From Dyadobacter psychrotolerans (GTDB lineage: Bacteria > Bacteroidota > Bacteroidia > Cytophagales > Spirosomataceae), in the NCBI RefSeq assembly GCF_004349265.1, contig NZ_SMFL01000004.1:33150-97149 (forward strand): a stretch of DNA of 64,000 nucleotides. The letters are read 5' to 3'. Under the pieces are notes generated by a model, which was not told the DNA's origin, ran no database searches, and saw only the letters and a program-made list of their open reading frames with translations. A program made the position numbers and the translations under genes. Below are positions 1 through 8,165 of this stretch, piece by piece. The number at the start of each line of letters is the position of its first letter. Within the stretch, counting starts at the first letter, position 1.

Positions 1-168
1 GGTTCTCGGATTTTCCTTTTGCCTGCTCGCTTTCGTTTACAGATTTTTGCTTTGAATGGTTCTGGTCGTTAGACTGCTGAGAGTGGTTCTCGGCTTTTCC
101 TTCTGCCTGCGGAGCGTCGTTTTTAGAATCCTGCTGTGAATTTTCCCCAACCTTCTCTATTTGTGACT
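1..168. repeat. 84-bp (28-codon) imperfect tandem repeat inside a coding region
   Basis: Positions 1-28 and 85-112 share ggttctcggnttttcc and the following bases with few mismatches, and similarity fades after about 60 bp of each unit. The 84-bp spacing keeps the reading frame, so the protein carries two copies of a 28-residue unit ending in Q-A-(E/K)-G-K-(A/S)-E-N. Further copies may lie beyond the left edge. Confidence 0.6.
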
Positions 169-703
169 GAATTTTTGAAGAATTTTCTGAATTTTTCTCA
201 TCACTTCCGTTTTCTGAATTTTCAGGGGACGAAGCCTTCTTGCTTTCATTTGCTTCCGGCGATGAGCTTTTTTCATTGTTGGCCGGCTTATCAAATTCTT
301 GTGTTTGTTTTCGTTCATATGCTTTCGTCTGAAGATCAGAGTCAGCCTCGTCTTGCAGTTCCTCTTTTCGTCTTTTTGCTTCAGACATGGCTTCTACTTG
401 CTCAAAGGATTGGTCTTTGTCTTTTTTTGTTTCATCCAAAGACTTTAATTTTTCAAATAATTCGTCTGTCTTAGCCCGGTCTGTTAGGATCTGAGAAGAA
501 TGAGCATTGGACTCAGGACTTTTTGAATCACAGTAAGCTTGAACCTTGCTTGCTCCTTCCTGACGCTGAGATTCATTTATTAAACTGTGTGCTTTGAGTA
601 CCTGATTATTGGATGACACAGGTGCAGAAACAGCGATAATTACGGCAAGGCCCGCAGAAGTTCCGGTATACGCACCTGCTAGAAAATCTTTTATTTTAGA
701 CAT
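1..703 (-). CDS. Membrane-anchored, low-complexity Q/E/S/K/N-rich protein (C-terminus beyond window edge)
   Basis: The minus strand is open from an ATG at 703 to the left edge without a stop: 234 codons seen, end missing. It begins MSKIKDFLAGAYTG and has one hydrophobic stretch at about residues 8-30, so it is probably anchored in the inner membrane. The rest is strongly hydrophilic. It first looks like a coiled coil (residues about 80-130, rich in E, K, Q, L) and then becomes a disordered S/E/N/Q/K tract with a repeated segment near the edge. It lies 125 bp downstream of the OmpA-like lipoprotein gene on the same strand, so it probably belongs to the same operon. I do not recognise a family. 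Codon structure and the absence of stops over 700 bp in a biased composition support a real gene. A plus-strand ORF at 136-474 is its shadow. Confidence 0.72.
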   Translation of the reverse strand, partial: MSKIKDFLAGAYTGTSAGLAVIIAVSAPVSSNNQVLKAHSLINESQRQEGASKVQAYCDSKSPESNAHSSQILTDRAKTDELFEKLKSLDETKKDKDQSFEQVEAMSEAKRRKEELQDEADSDLQTKAYERKQTQEFDKPANNEKSSSPEANESKKASSPENSENGSDEKNSENSSKIQSQIEKVGENSQQDSKNDAPQAEGKAENHSQQSNDQNHSKQKSVNESEQAKGKSEN

Positions 704-828
704 ATCAGAAAATTATCTAAGGTGTTGAACATTTTCTGTCCATTTCCCAGGTCTAACACCAAGGGGTTCATCTGAAATTTTTTTAGAGGTTCAAATTATC
801 GGTCGTAGTTTTTTATCTCTCCAACCAA

Positions 829-1764
829 TCACAAATTTGGCAGCACTACCCAGTAAAAAGTCACCACCCGACGTCTGTGGTCACTTTTGGAAACATTTGC
901 GGGAAGACCTCTGGGGATTTGTTCTCCTCTGCCAAGCACTTTGATAGTAATTTCAAGCTGGTCTGCCGTATTCTCGTTACGTTTCGTGATAATTTTAGCA
1001 AGAAGCTGCTTAACAGCCGTGGCCCTTAATTCTGAAAGTTTTTGATTAAGACGGGCACTGCCGGGTTCAGAAGAAACGCCATCCTCACTCTGAATTCTAC
1101 GGGCCAGATCCTTGTATAACTTCGAACCTTTGTCAATGGACGTGGCGTCCGAATAGCCGGTTACAATGATTTCGCCTTTCAGGTTTTTGAAAGAACCTTT
1201 ATACTTACCTGCAAACGTGTAAAGCTTTTCTACAATAGGTTTAAACAGTTTCTCGCCTTCCTTGATTTGCTCGGGTATCAGATTATATTCACCAGGGCTA
1301 AACAAAGCACCGATCTCAGATTTACTAAATGTCACATTTCCTAGAAAGTCTACGACAACCTCCGTTTTTTTATCTAGAATCCTGACATCATTTGTAGCGT
1401 TTGCAACTGCAAGGCTTAGTTGATCGACAACTTGTTTTTGACTTTTTTTACTCCGTTTTGCTTTGAAATCATCTGCTTCTTTTTCTGCTTCCTGCAAAGC
1501 TTGTTTTTGCTGTTGGATCTTTTCATTTTCTGATTTAACAAATTCCTGAATTTCCGTATTAGCCGATTCGGCTATGCTTCCTTCGCTTGCCGCTTTGTCT
1601 GCCTGCGATGAAAGCGCAGCCAGTGTTTTTAAAGACCGTTCCTGGGATTCCTTAGCTGCTTCCAGTGCTGCCATCAGATTGTCCATAGGTTTTGGTTTCG
1701 GACTGCAGCCCCAGAAGAATAGTATTGCTAAAATCAACAAAGACAGTTGTATAAAATATTTCAT
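829..1764 (-). CDS. OmpA-like peptidoglycan-associated lipoprotein with coiled-coil linker
   Basis: 311 residues. The N-terminus MKYFIQLSLLILAILFFWGC is a lipoprotein signal with Cys20 as the lipidated residue. Residues about 30-120 are rich in A, E, K and Q and should form a long coiled coil. Residues about 190-305 resemble the OmpA C-terminal fold: the strand IIVTGYSDATS, a helix with LNQKLSELRATAVKQLL, and VLGRGEQIPRG followed by DHRRRVVTFYW. This domain normally binds peptidoglycan non-covalently, so the protein probably links the outer membrane to the wall. It starts 6 bp after the stop of the upstream gene (1771-2724), indicating translational coupling. The D and R usually needed to bind diaminopimelate are only partly recognisable, so binding is inferred. 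Confidence 0.75.
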   Translation of the reverse strand: MKYFIQLSLLILAILFFWGCSPKPKPMDNLMAALEAAKESQERSLKTLAALSSQADKAASEGSIAESANTEIQEFVKSENEKIQQQKQALQEAEKEADDFKAKRSKKSQKQVVDQLSLAVANATNDVRILDKKTEVVVDFLGNVTFSKSEIGALFSPGEYNLIPEQIKEGEKLFKPIVEKLYTFAGKYKGSFKNLKGEIIVTGYSDATSIDKGSKLYKDLARRIQSEDGVSSEPGSARLNQKLSELRATAVKQLLAKIITKRNENTADQLEITIKVLGRGEQIPRGLPANVSKSDHRRRVVTFYWVVLPNL

Positions 1765-1770
1765 AATCTG

Positions 1771-2724
1771 TTATTTAATTTCGGGATCTGGTAGAAAGGT
1801 AGGGCCGTGCTGTTTCTTCTTCTGAACAGTTTTGGCTCTCTTTGAGGAGTTTACGGGCGTTGGGTTTTCCAGCGATCTCATATGTTCTTTTAATTCCCGG
1901 GATGGGTTTAAACTATACGCAAGCTGATACCAGGCGACGGCGTTTTGCCTGGAACCGGAACTTGCATCATTCTGAAATACAAGGAAATATTTGGCCCCTC
2001 TCGCCTTATAAACTATGTAGAGCGAATCGATTATTTTTCGATTCGAACCACTTTGTCTAAGCTTTGCAAATGCATCCGCTGCATTGGCAAAAAGCGTCTG
2101 ACGATCCCTGACACTGAGCTCGTCAGCAAACTTGAGTTGCACAGCCGCATTTGACCAATTCATGGGATAACCCGTTGGCTGCGGCTGGGATTCATAGGTC
2201 TCTTCGCTGATCGGTTCTGGTTGTTCACTGTCCTCTCCAGGAAGGGATTCCGTCTCTTGTTCAGTTGCGAAAGGCTGTGTGTACACGGCTGTGGTATCTG
2301 CAAACTCTTCCGTCGGCTGGTGAGAATCCTGTGCTGGCGATTGATCACCCCATTTGTCTGTTGTTTCTTTAAAACGATCCAGCCACTGATCTTTTCTATA
2401 ATAACCAAGCGCAATCACTAATACGCCAAGCAGAAAGAATATCGGATATAGCGATCTGAAACGATTGGATTTCTTTGCCAGTTGATCTAATTTCGGTGGC
2501 CCTGAGAAAGTTTGTGTAGGTTTTGGAGCAGGAGCTTTGCTTACCGGACGGTTATCATCATACCACTCTACGCGCCCGTTGGGCTCAAAGCGGCCGATTA
2601 ACCTTTTTCCGGTATGATTATCTTTTGCCGCCCAAACCTGTCTTCCCGAAAGTGCATCATAAGACAGATTTTCGGTGAGCAGATACCGGTTGTCAATAAT
2701 GTTATTTACATTATACCGAGCCAT
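1771..2724 (-). CDS. Single-pass membrane protein with kinase-N-lobe-like start and periplasmic domain
   Basis: 317 residues, first gene of the leftward envelope cassette. Residues 9-45 (IIDNRYLLTENLS, then QVWAAKDNHTGKRLIG) have the spacing of the opening of a Ser/Thr protein kinase N-lobe (RYxL, VWxAxDxxTG), but there is no catalytic loop and no DFG, so it cannot be an active kinase. A proline/lysine linker follows, then a transmembrane helix at about 94-110 (IFFLLGVLVIALGYY) and an acidic, proline-rich spacer. A helical C-terminal domain at about 190-285 includes VAWYQLAYSLNPSRELKEHM, similar to a TPR helix pair. The topology is probably N-in, C-periplasmic. The function is unknown; coupling to the OmpA-like lipoprotein suggests an envelope complex. 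Confidence 0.65.
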   Translation of the reverse strand: MARYNVNNIIDNRYLLTENLSYDALSGRQVWAAKDNHTGKRLIGRFEPNGRVEWYDDNRPVSKAPAPKPTQTFSGPPKLDQLAKKSNRFRSLYPIFFLLGVLVIALGYYRKDQWLDRFKETTDKWGDQSPAQDSHQPTEEFADTTAVYTQPFATEQETESLPGEDSEQPEPISEETYESQPQPTGYPMNWSNAAVQLKFADELSVRDRQTLFANAADAFAKLRQSGSNRKIIDSLYIVYKARGAKYFLVFQNDASSGSRQNAVAWYQLAYSLNPSRELKEHMRSLENPTPVNSSKRAKTVQKKKQHGPTFLPDPEIK

Positions 2725-2990
2725 AACGTTAACTTGTAATTATATAAAAGTGAAGCCAAAAATTACCAGTAATCATTTGCAAAGTAGTGCAAAAAATTAC
2801 TGTTGATTTTAGCGGTAATCTGTATTAAATAACAATACGTAATACCGCAATTAAAAAATGTAAGCTGTTAATTTTACGATTGTTTGTGACGTTTTCACCT
2901 AATCCCGGATATCGCAGGATGTTATCGAATACATCAGAAAGTTGTATTTGGGAAATAGGATTTATAACAAAAGATTGTTGCAAAGAAAAA

Positions 2991-3614
2991 TTAAACGACG
3001 GATGGCTTCCATTTTTCTATTGCATAATCACCCAGATTCTGGACATCCAAAATAACGGCGCCAATTTCCCGAAGCATTATTTCGGTATCTGCGCCCGGTT
3101 TTGTATAAATAAGCGCTCGGGAAGCTGCTGAATTGCCGGTATTAAAAGGAGATATTCCTGCCAGATAAACTACATTTCCTGTGCCGCCCTTAGTATTTAT
3201 GATTAAGGAAAATGCCTGTTTTTTACACCAAATGTATACAAGATACGCGCCGTAAGCGAAAGCTCCTATGGCAAAAAACATTCCGAATCCATCGGAGGTA
3301 AATGACCCAACTCCGCGGTATACTACGGTTGAAACAAATAAATCGAGTAAAATACCTGCTATAAACAGCAACAAATTAAAAGTGCTGCCCTTGTAGATTT
3401 TAATATCGGATACTTCTGAAATTGAAACCTCTTTGTGGATAACACTCCAGCCACGAATATTTTGACCAAGGGCCTGAAATAATAAACGCTTATTGGTAAC
3501 TTCCAGGTATCCCTTCGAATTAATGCCAAAAAAACGTGAAACAAATTCAGTACACTGATAGGACTTGACGGATTGCTCTCCTTCTGATGGGGTAATGTTT
3601 ATTCCGAGAATCAT
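2991..3614 (-). CDS. Membrane protein with PH/GRAM-like domain, function unknown
   Basis: 207 residues. Residues 30-80 contain GYLEVTNKRLLFQALG followed by strands ending in ISEVSDIKIYKG. This is the pattern of bacterial PH-like domains, in which a strand reading 'T(N/D)KRLLF' precedes a beta sheet. Two hydrophobic helices follow (about 82-98 and 108-130), then a C-terminal segment with strands. Proteins of this layout sit in the cytoplasmic membrane with the PH-like part in the cytosol. It stands alone, with 260-bp spacers on both sides and the same orientation as its neighbours. No catalytic motif is visible and the role is unknown. Confidence 0.6.
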   Translation of the reverse strand: MILGINITPSEGEQSVKSYQCTEFVSRFFGINSKGYLEVTNKRLLFQALGQNIRGWSVIHKEVSISEVSDIKIYKGSTFNLLLFIAGILLDLFVSTVVYRGVGSFTSDGFGMFFAIGAFAYGAYLVYIWCKKQAFSLIINTKGGTGNVVYLAGISPFNTGNSAASRALIYTKPGADTEIMLREIGAVILDVQNLGDYAIEKWKPSVV

Positions 3615-3873
3615 AACGTATGGTTTATTTAGAGGTTACAGGGGTTTATATTTATCTCCTAAAGGAACAATATTTTGAGAAATAAATAATCATTCAATAT
3701 ACATAATTGTAGGTTTTATAGCTAGCTGTCTTAGTGAAAATTTATCGGTTGATACGTAATTTTATCTGATAGCTCTGGTTGTTTTGGAAGAATTAAAAAA
3801 GAATAACATATTTCATAGTTGAAATTTAATAATGTGTTTTTTAAAATTTATAATCCGTGAAAGATATAATTTA

Positions 3874-6177
3874 TCAAGACAAATTTTCAACCAGATCAAT
3901 TTTTTTTACCGGCTTTGGTATATCCGTAAATTTCATATCAAAACGTGCTCCTTCTTCATTAGTGTATTTACATTTTGCATCAAATTCGGATGCAGTTCCT
4001 TTAATAAGTTTGAAACCGTAGCTACTGTGTTTCACCGAAATGTCGAACCCGGGACCATTATCTTTTACGGTAAGAAGGCATTCGCTGTTTTCCTGTTTTG
4101 TCAAGGTAATTGAAATGAATGCCTGTTTCTTAGGGGCTCCGTTAAAAGCATACTTAAAACTGTTTGTGACCAATTCATTGACAATAATTCCGGTTCTAAG
4201 CGCCGAATGTATTTCCAGGTCCACATCGGCATCAATCAGGATTTGAACATTTTCGGAAACGCTGTAGGCCTGATTTATCAAATCGCAAAGGCTTCTCAAA
4301 TGGTATTGCATTCCCACTCTTCCCGGTTTATTATCGTTTTTATAGAGTTGCTCGTGTAGCAGTTCAAAAGTGTAAACCCTGCACCGGAGCTGATCCATTG
4401 GATCCGGATCCGACATTTTTTCTGCTGCAACTTCCGCAAACCTTCTCACAACTCCGAAATTGTTATCGACACGATGATTAATCTCACCATAAAGTCTTTC
4501 GATGATGATCTGATCTTTCTGAATTTGTTCATAGCTGGCAGACAACTGCTGTTGGCTGAGTATGAGATTTTCGTTACTGGTCTGTAAATGATGCCGGCTG
4601 CGGGCAAGCATATACATAAAGCTTAACAAAATGGCTGTGAAAATGATGGAAAGCCCTATAATTTTATTTCGCTGTTCCAGTTTGGTTTCAGTTATCTGAT
4701 GCGCCTGGGTTTCTATTCTAAGGCTGTCTGATTTTTGTTTGACGCCATATCTTGTTTCAAGCTCTGCTAATTTATTGCTGTTTGTTATCGCAATTATCGA
4801 ATCCAGACTTTTGGGTAGCCCGGTTGATGTATTTAAAGAGTCAGCTGCAAACCGAACGGTTTTAAGATCAGTGATCAGATTTTTTTTTGAAAAGTTTTTC
4901 CGGAAAGTACTGTCAAGAAAAATTTTTGAGTTTACCTGCCGGACTTCTTTTGAAACGCCCATTAAGGTTTGTAGCTGCGTATTTTTTCTGTCTGCTTCCT
5001 GTTGAAGTGATTTGGGCACCATCTCGTTTACCATTTTCAGCGACCTGATCAACAACGAATCGGCTTTTATCGTCTCGCCTGTTTGTATGGACCGGGTCAT
5101 CTTAGCGCCAAAATTGATCAAAGCCAGCAGGTCTGATTTTATCGTCCGGTTAAGACTGTCAACAAGTGCATAATAGCGGGATGCTATACGGTGATTTCCA
5201 AGTCCGGCATAGTACTTTCCACGAAAGTTCTGCATCAACGCCCAACCAAAAGAATAATTAATTTCTTTATAAATCACTTCTGTTTTTTCAATGTATGGCA
5301 GCATCGCCGAGTAGTTGCTCTCGGCAAGGCTGTTCTGGAGCAGACCTGTATAGGTTACCCCTTGGGTAATCTTGTCGTGAATCTTTTCCGACAAAGCCAG
5401 CGCCTTATTGTAATGCTCGTAGGCCTTGGCAAAGTTTGCGTTAAAGCGGTAGCGATCAGCAAGGTAATTTTCGGCCAGTGCAAGCTCTTTGATGTAGCCG
5501 TGTTTTCTGAAGTAATCCATGGCTTCAAAAATGAGCTGGTCAGATGAGTCTCTTTTGGCCAGTCGAACGGAATTGTTGTATAGTGCCGATTTGGACATCG
5601 CCAATAGTTTTGCGTCTTTTAACTTGTTAGCAATTTGAATACTGTTTTGAAAGTATTTAGCTGCATTAGCCCGTTCATTTAAATTGTTGTGCACAATCAG
5701 TCCCTTTTGATAGCGCGCCCATCCCCGTATTGAATCATTGCGGCCTCCATGAAGAAAATGTTCGATTATCTCTTGCTGGGCCTTTTGATATGGATTGGGT
5801 TTAGACAAGGTGGCCAGAAGCATATTACCCGAAGCTGAAAACATCAAAAGTGAGTCACCTGAGCGCTGGGCCGTTTCAAAAGCTTCCAGAAAACTGTTCG
5901 TCGACTTTTCCAAATCGTAAAGACGATAAATCAGTTCCGAGTAAAGAATGCTGCATTTAGCTAAAATTCGCGTGTCATGAAGATTTTTACCTAATAATTT
6001 TGCTTGTAAAAGGAGCTCAATTCCTTTTTCTGGTCTGGACCTGCCTGTTTGATCGGCAAGCAAAATAAGACTTTCTGCTTTATTTCTGAGCTTACCGGCA
6101 GCTGTTCTGCTAAGCTGTGCCGACACTAATAATGGCAGCAACAAAATCATAGTGAGAAACCAGTTAAACCTTTTCAT
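3874..6177 (-). CDS. TPR-containing sensor histidine kinase, HisKA_2 type
   Basis: 767 residues. A signal peptide (MKRFNWFLTMILLLPLLVSA) leads into a periplasmic region of about 480 residues made of TPR helices (for example ANAAKYFQNSIQIANKL and FAKAYEHYNKALALSEKI). A transmembrane helix at about 510-530 (IIGLSIIFTAILLSFMYML) and a short coiled coil follow. The kinase part has the H-box EINHRVDNNF with His568, typical of the HisKA_2/HWE-related class. The ATPase domain has NELVTNSFKYAF, DNGPGFD and SYGFKLIKG. It should autophosphorylate at His568 and pass phosphate to a response regulator. The LytTR regulator encoded immediately upstream (6435-7304), same strand, is the obvious partner. The signal sensed is unknown. 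Confidence 0.9.
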   Translation of the reverse strand: MKRFNWFLTMILLLPLLVSAQLSRTAAGKLRNKAESLILLADQTGRSRPEKGIELLLQAKLLGKNLHDTRILAKCSILYSELIYRLYDLEKSTNSFLEAFETAQRSGDSLLMFSASGNMLLATLSKPNPYQKAQQEIIEHFLHGGRNDSIRGWARYQKGLIVHNNLNERANAAKYFQNSIQIANKLKDAKLLAMSKSALYNNSVRLAKRDSSDQLIFEAMDYFRKHGYIKELALAENYLADRYRFNANFAKAYEHYNKALALSEKIHDKITQGVTYTGLLQNSLAESNYSAMLPYIEKTEVIYKEINYSFGWALMQNFRGKYYAGLGNHRIASRYYALVDSLNRTIKSDLLALINFGAKMTRSIQTGETIKADSLLIRSLKMVNEMVPKSLQQEADRKNTQLQTLMGVSKEVRQVNSKIFLDSTFRKNFSKKNLITDLKTVRFAADSLNTSTGLPKSLDSIIAITNSNKLAELETRYGVKQKSDSLRIETQAHQITETKLEQRNKIIGLSIIFTAILLSFMYMLARSRHHLQTSNENLILSQQQLSASYEQIQKDQIIIERLYGEINHRVDNNFGVVRRFAEVAAEKMSDPDPMDQLRCRVYTFELLHEQLYKNDNKPGRVGMQYHLRSLCDLINQAYSVSENVQILIDADVDLEIHSALRTGIIVNELVTNSFKYAFNGAPKKQAFISITLTKQENSECLLTVKDNGPGFDISVKHSSYGFKLIKGTASEFDAKCKYTNEEGARFDMKFTDIPKPVKKIDLVENLS

Positions 6178-6434
6178 TTCGGGTTAATGCGTTGTAGGTA
6201 GTTGTATTATGATGCTCTGTCAGAAAGAAATGCTGTCTCTTGGATTTGTTTGTCTGGTGTAAATTCTAAAATGTCATTCAATTGCCTGATAATGGTTATG
6301 TATAATAGTGCAATACTGAAAAAGTTCTTCTTTACCTTCAATGGATACGTCTCTGTTTGAAACCGGTGTAACAAAGATGGCTGCCGAAATAATTATTATT
6401 AGAAATGCGGGATAATCAGCTTATTTCCGGGATA

Positions 6435-7304
6435 TTATTTTTTTCTTGCAATTGCCAGCTGCCATTGTTTTAATACATTTTCGCGGCAATTTACTGCAAC
6501 GGTAAATTGCTTGTTGACAGTAAGTCTTACCAGATTGGAAGCCTTCAGGGTGCAGTCAATGTAATTTGCGTTTACAATAACGCTTTGATTGCATTTGACC
6601 ATAAATTCGGGTAACAGTTGACCTATGCCTTTAATTGTCTGTCGGTTACGAAAGACCCGCTTATCTTTTAGATTTATTTCAACGTTGTTGTTTCCATCGC
6701 TATTGGTCTTGTTGGCGCTCTGGATAAAAGTGATTTGGTCAAAATGGAATGTACGCTCCACATGAGAAGGTGCAGCTTCATCATCAGGAAGAGTCATGCC
6801 GCTATTCAATTCTATAACTTTTAAAACAATAACCTCATTTTTTAAATCAATTGCTTTTTGTTGTTCGGAACGGCTATCAAGGTCATTTTTTTGATCGACA
6901 TAATGCTTCTGCTGAGAATTTGCAATTTCTATTTGAATCCAAAGTTGCCTCATGTCAAAAGGTTTTTTAGCCTTTAAAACAAAGTTGGCACCCTGGATCA
7001 CCTTTATTCGCTGCAGATAGGCATCTCCGTAGTACTTAGATAGAAATATAATGGGAATATCAGAAATCCCTCTGATGTAGGTTCCAAGGTCAATTCCATC
7101 GTTTTCACCATTAATTTCGATGTCCAAAACTGCAAGCGACGGCTTGTGCTGATTGAACAGTATTACGCCTTTCTCATAGCTGTTTACTATTTCACCTTGT
7201 TCAATTTCAAGTACTTCAAGTCCCTTCCGGGTCAGAAACGTCTGGACTTGTTCAAAGAGAATATATACATCCTCGACAAGTAAAACCTTATTGTTAGAGG
7301 CCAT
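6435..7304 (-). CDS. Response regulator with LytTR DNA-binding domain
   Basis: 289 residues. The receiver domain (1-125) has the acidic pair ED at 11-12, the phosphoacceptor Asp61 in AVLDIEI, and a conserved Lys in the loop before PFDM. A charged linker at about 130-175 leads to a LytTR domain (about 185-285) that includes FDQITFIQSANK, DKRVFRNRQTIKGIGQLL and FMVKCNQSVIVNANYI. LytTR proteins bind direct repeats upstream of their targets. The gene is the first of a two-gene unit with the TPR histidine kinase 257 bp downstream; the gap may hold a separate kinase promoter. Targets cannot be read from the window. Confidence 0.9.
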   Translation of the reverse strand: MASNNKVLLVEDVYILFEQVQTFLTRKGLEVLEIEQGEIVNSYEKGVILFNQHKPSLAVLDIEINGENDGIDLGTYIRGISDIPIIFLSKYYGDAYLQRIKVIQGANFVLKAKKPFDMRQLWIQIEIANSQQKHYVDQKNDLDSRSEQQKAIDLKNEVIVLKVIELNSGMTLPDDEAAPSHVERTFHFDQITFIQSANKTNSDGNNNVEINLKDKRVFRNRQTIKGIGQLLPEFMVKCNQSVIVNANYIDCTLKASNLVRLTVNKQFTVAVNCRENVLKQWQLAIARKK

Positions 7305-7335
7305 GAACTTAAAGACAGATCGGGTGGGTAATTCG

Positions 7336-7650
7336 TTATTTTTCGATGGTCATATTCAGAATGGGGTAAGGACCACCCTGATGACCAAGCCCGCTTAAAG
7401 CGAGTTTACAGTGCGTTTTTCCAGCATTAGAAATGGGGTTGCGGTTGTATAAAGTGCAGTATGCCAAATCGGCGGCTTGCGTATCCTTAATTACAAACTG
7501 ATTTCCGTCAGCCTTAAGATTGATAAAAAATCCATTTATAGAAGTATCCTCATCCTTGCCGTCGCAGAAGACTGTAAAAAGTGCTGATAAGATAATCAAA
7601 ACAAGTGTTTTCGCAACGGGCACAGCGGTAAGCATACTTAAAGGAGACAA
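7336..7650 (-). CDS. Small secreted hypothetical protein
   Basis: 104 residues: an N-terminal hydrophobic segment (TLVLIILSALFTVFC, possible signal or lipoprotein signal with Cys29) and then a short polar domain with the cysteines AYCTLYNRN and THCKLALSG. No family is recognised. It lies in a stretch of orphan ORFs and gene remnants between the two-component pair and the cytochrome pseudogene, so it may itself be a fragment of something larger. The start is uncertain; an in-frame ATG at 7636 would also keep the signal. Confidence 0.4.
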   Translation of the reverse strand: MSPLSMLTAVPVAKTLVLIILSALFTVFCDGKDEDTSINGFFINLKADGNQFVIKDTQAADLAYCTLYNRNPISNAGKTHCKLALSGLGHQGGPYPILNMTIEK

Positions 7651-7692
7651 AAATGAAAGGTTTATTTTTTAATGGTTTAGCGCGAAAACTAG

Positions 7693-7911
7693 TTATGGTA
7701 GGCCGTGAGCTTTTTGGCTTTCTGTGCACTGAATGTCGCTTGCATCTGCGGCTATCTGATAGTCGAAAACAGCATTTATGGTTTTAAAGCCGGTAGGCAT
7801 CGTAGCTTTTACAGAGATATTTTTCGTTGAGCTCATAGGTGCTTCAAAAGAACGGATTTTTTCAATATCTGCCGTTCGGGGTGTTCCCAAGTACCCAGTT
7901 CGTGTTCCCAA
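7693..7911 (-). CDS. Orphan ORF fragment with LGT heptad repeats
   Basis: 72 codons from a TTG. Open reading continues upstream to a stop near 7985, giving a protein segment with three copies of a seven-residue unit (S-L-G-T-Q-I-A, H-L-G-T-R-T-G, Y-L-G-T-P-R-T). A polar C-terminal part follows (KNISVKATMPTGFKTINAVF). It has no clear start codon or homologue that I recognise. It is probably the tail of a damaged repeat protein, given the pseudogene next to it. Confidence 0.25.
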   Translation of the reverse strand: MGTRTGYLGTPRTADIEKIRSFEAPMSSTKNISVKATMPTGFKTINAVFDYQIAADASDIQCTESQKAHGLP

Positions 7912-7943
7912 ATGGGCAATTTGTGTTCCGAGTGAAGAAATTG
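7881..7943. repeat. Three tandem 21-bp repeats beginning GTGTTCC
   Basis: GTGTTCCCAA occurs at 7881-7890 and again at 7902-7911, and GTGTTCCGAG at 7923-7932, exactly 21 bp apart each time. On the minus strand they encode the LGT heptads of the fragment at 7693-7911, so they are coding repeats rather than an array of binding sites. Confidence 0.6.
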
Positions 7944-8165
7944 CGTGAGGAAGCTGATCAAAAAGAATATAATTCTGTTCGATTAGTTACCAACAATTAT
8001 TAGGACGGATTTTTTTCTCGATGGTATGCCAGACGTAAAGAAAGCAATGATTCAGACCTTGCGCTGTTGGCCTTGCGAAGCAGAACCGGGAGCGGCATCA
8101 TGTCGCCGTTGGCTGCATTATTATTAGCATAATGTTTTTATCGGAAGAATTTGACCAACTAGTCT

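Noticed and set aside
136..474. 112-codon plus-strand ORF at the left edge
   Set aside because: It lies antisense to the open minus-strand gene 1-703, whose Glu/Lys codons give Phe/Leu-rich antisense translations.
7881..7943. 21-bp repeats as a CRISPR or binding-site array
   Set aside because: There are no spacers, only three copies, and the repeats are in frame on the minus strand encoding heptads.
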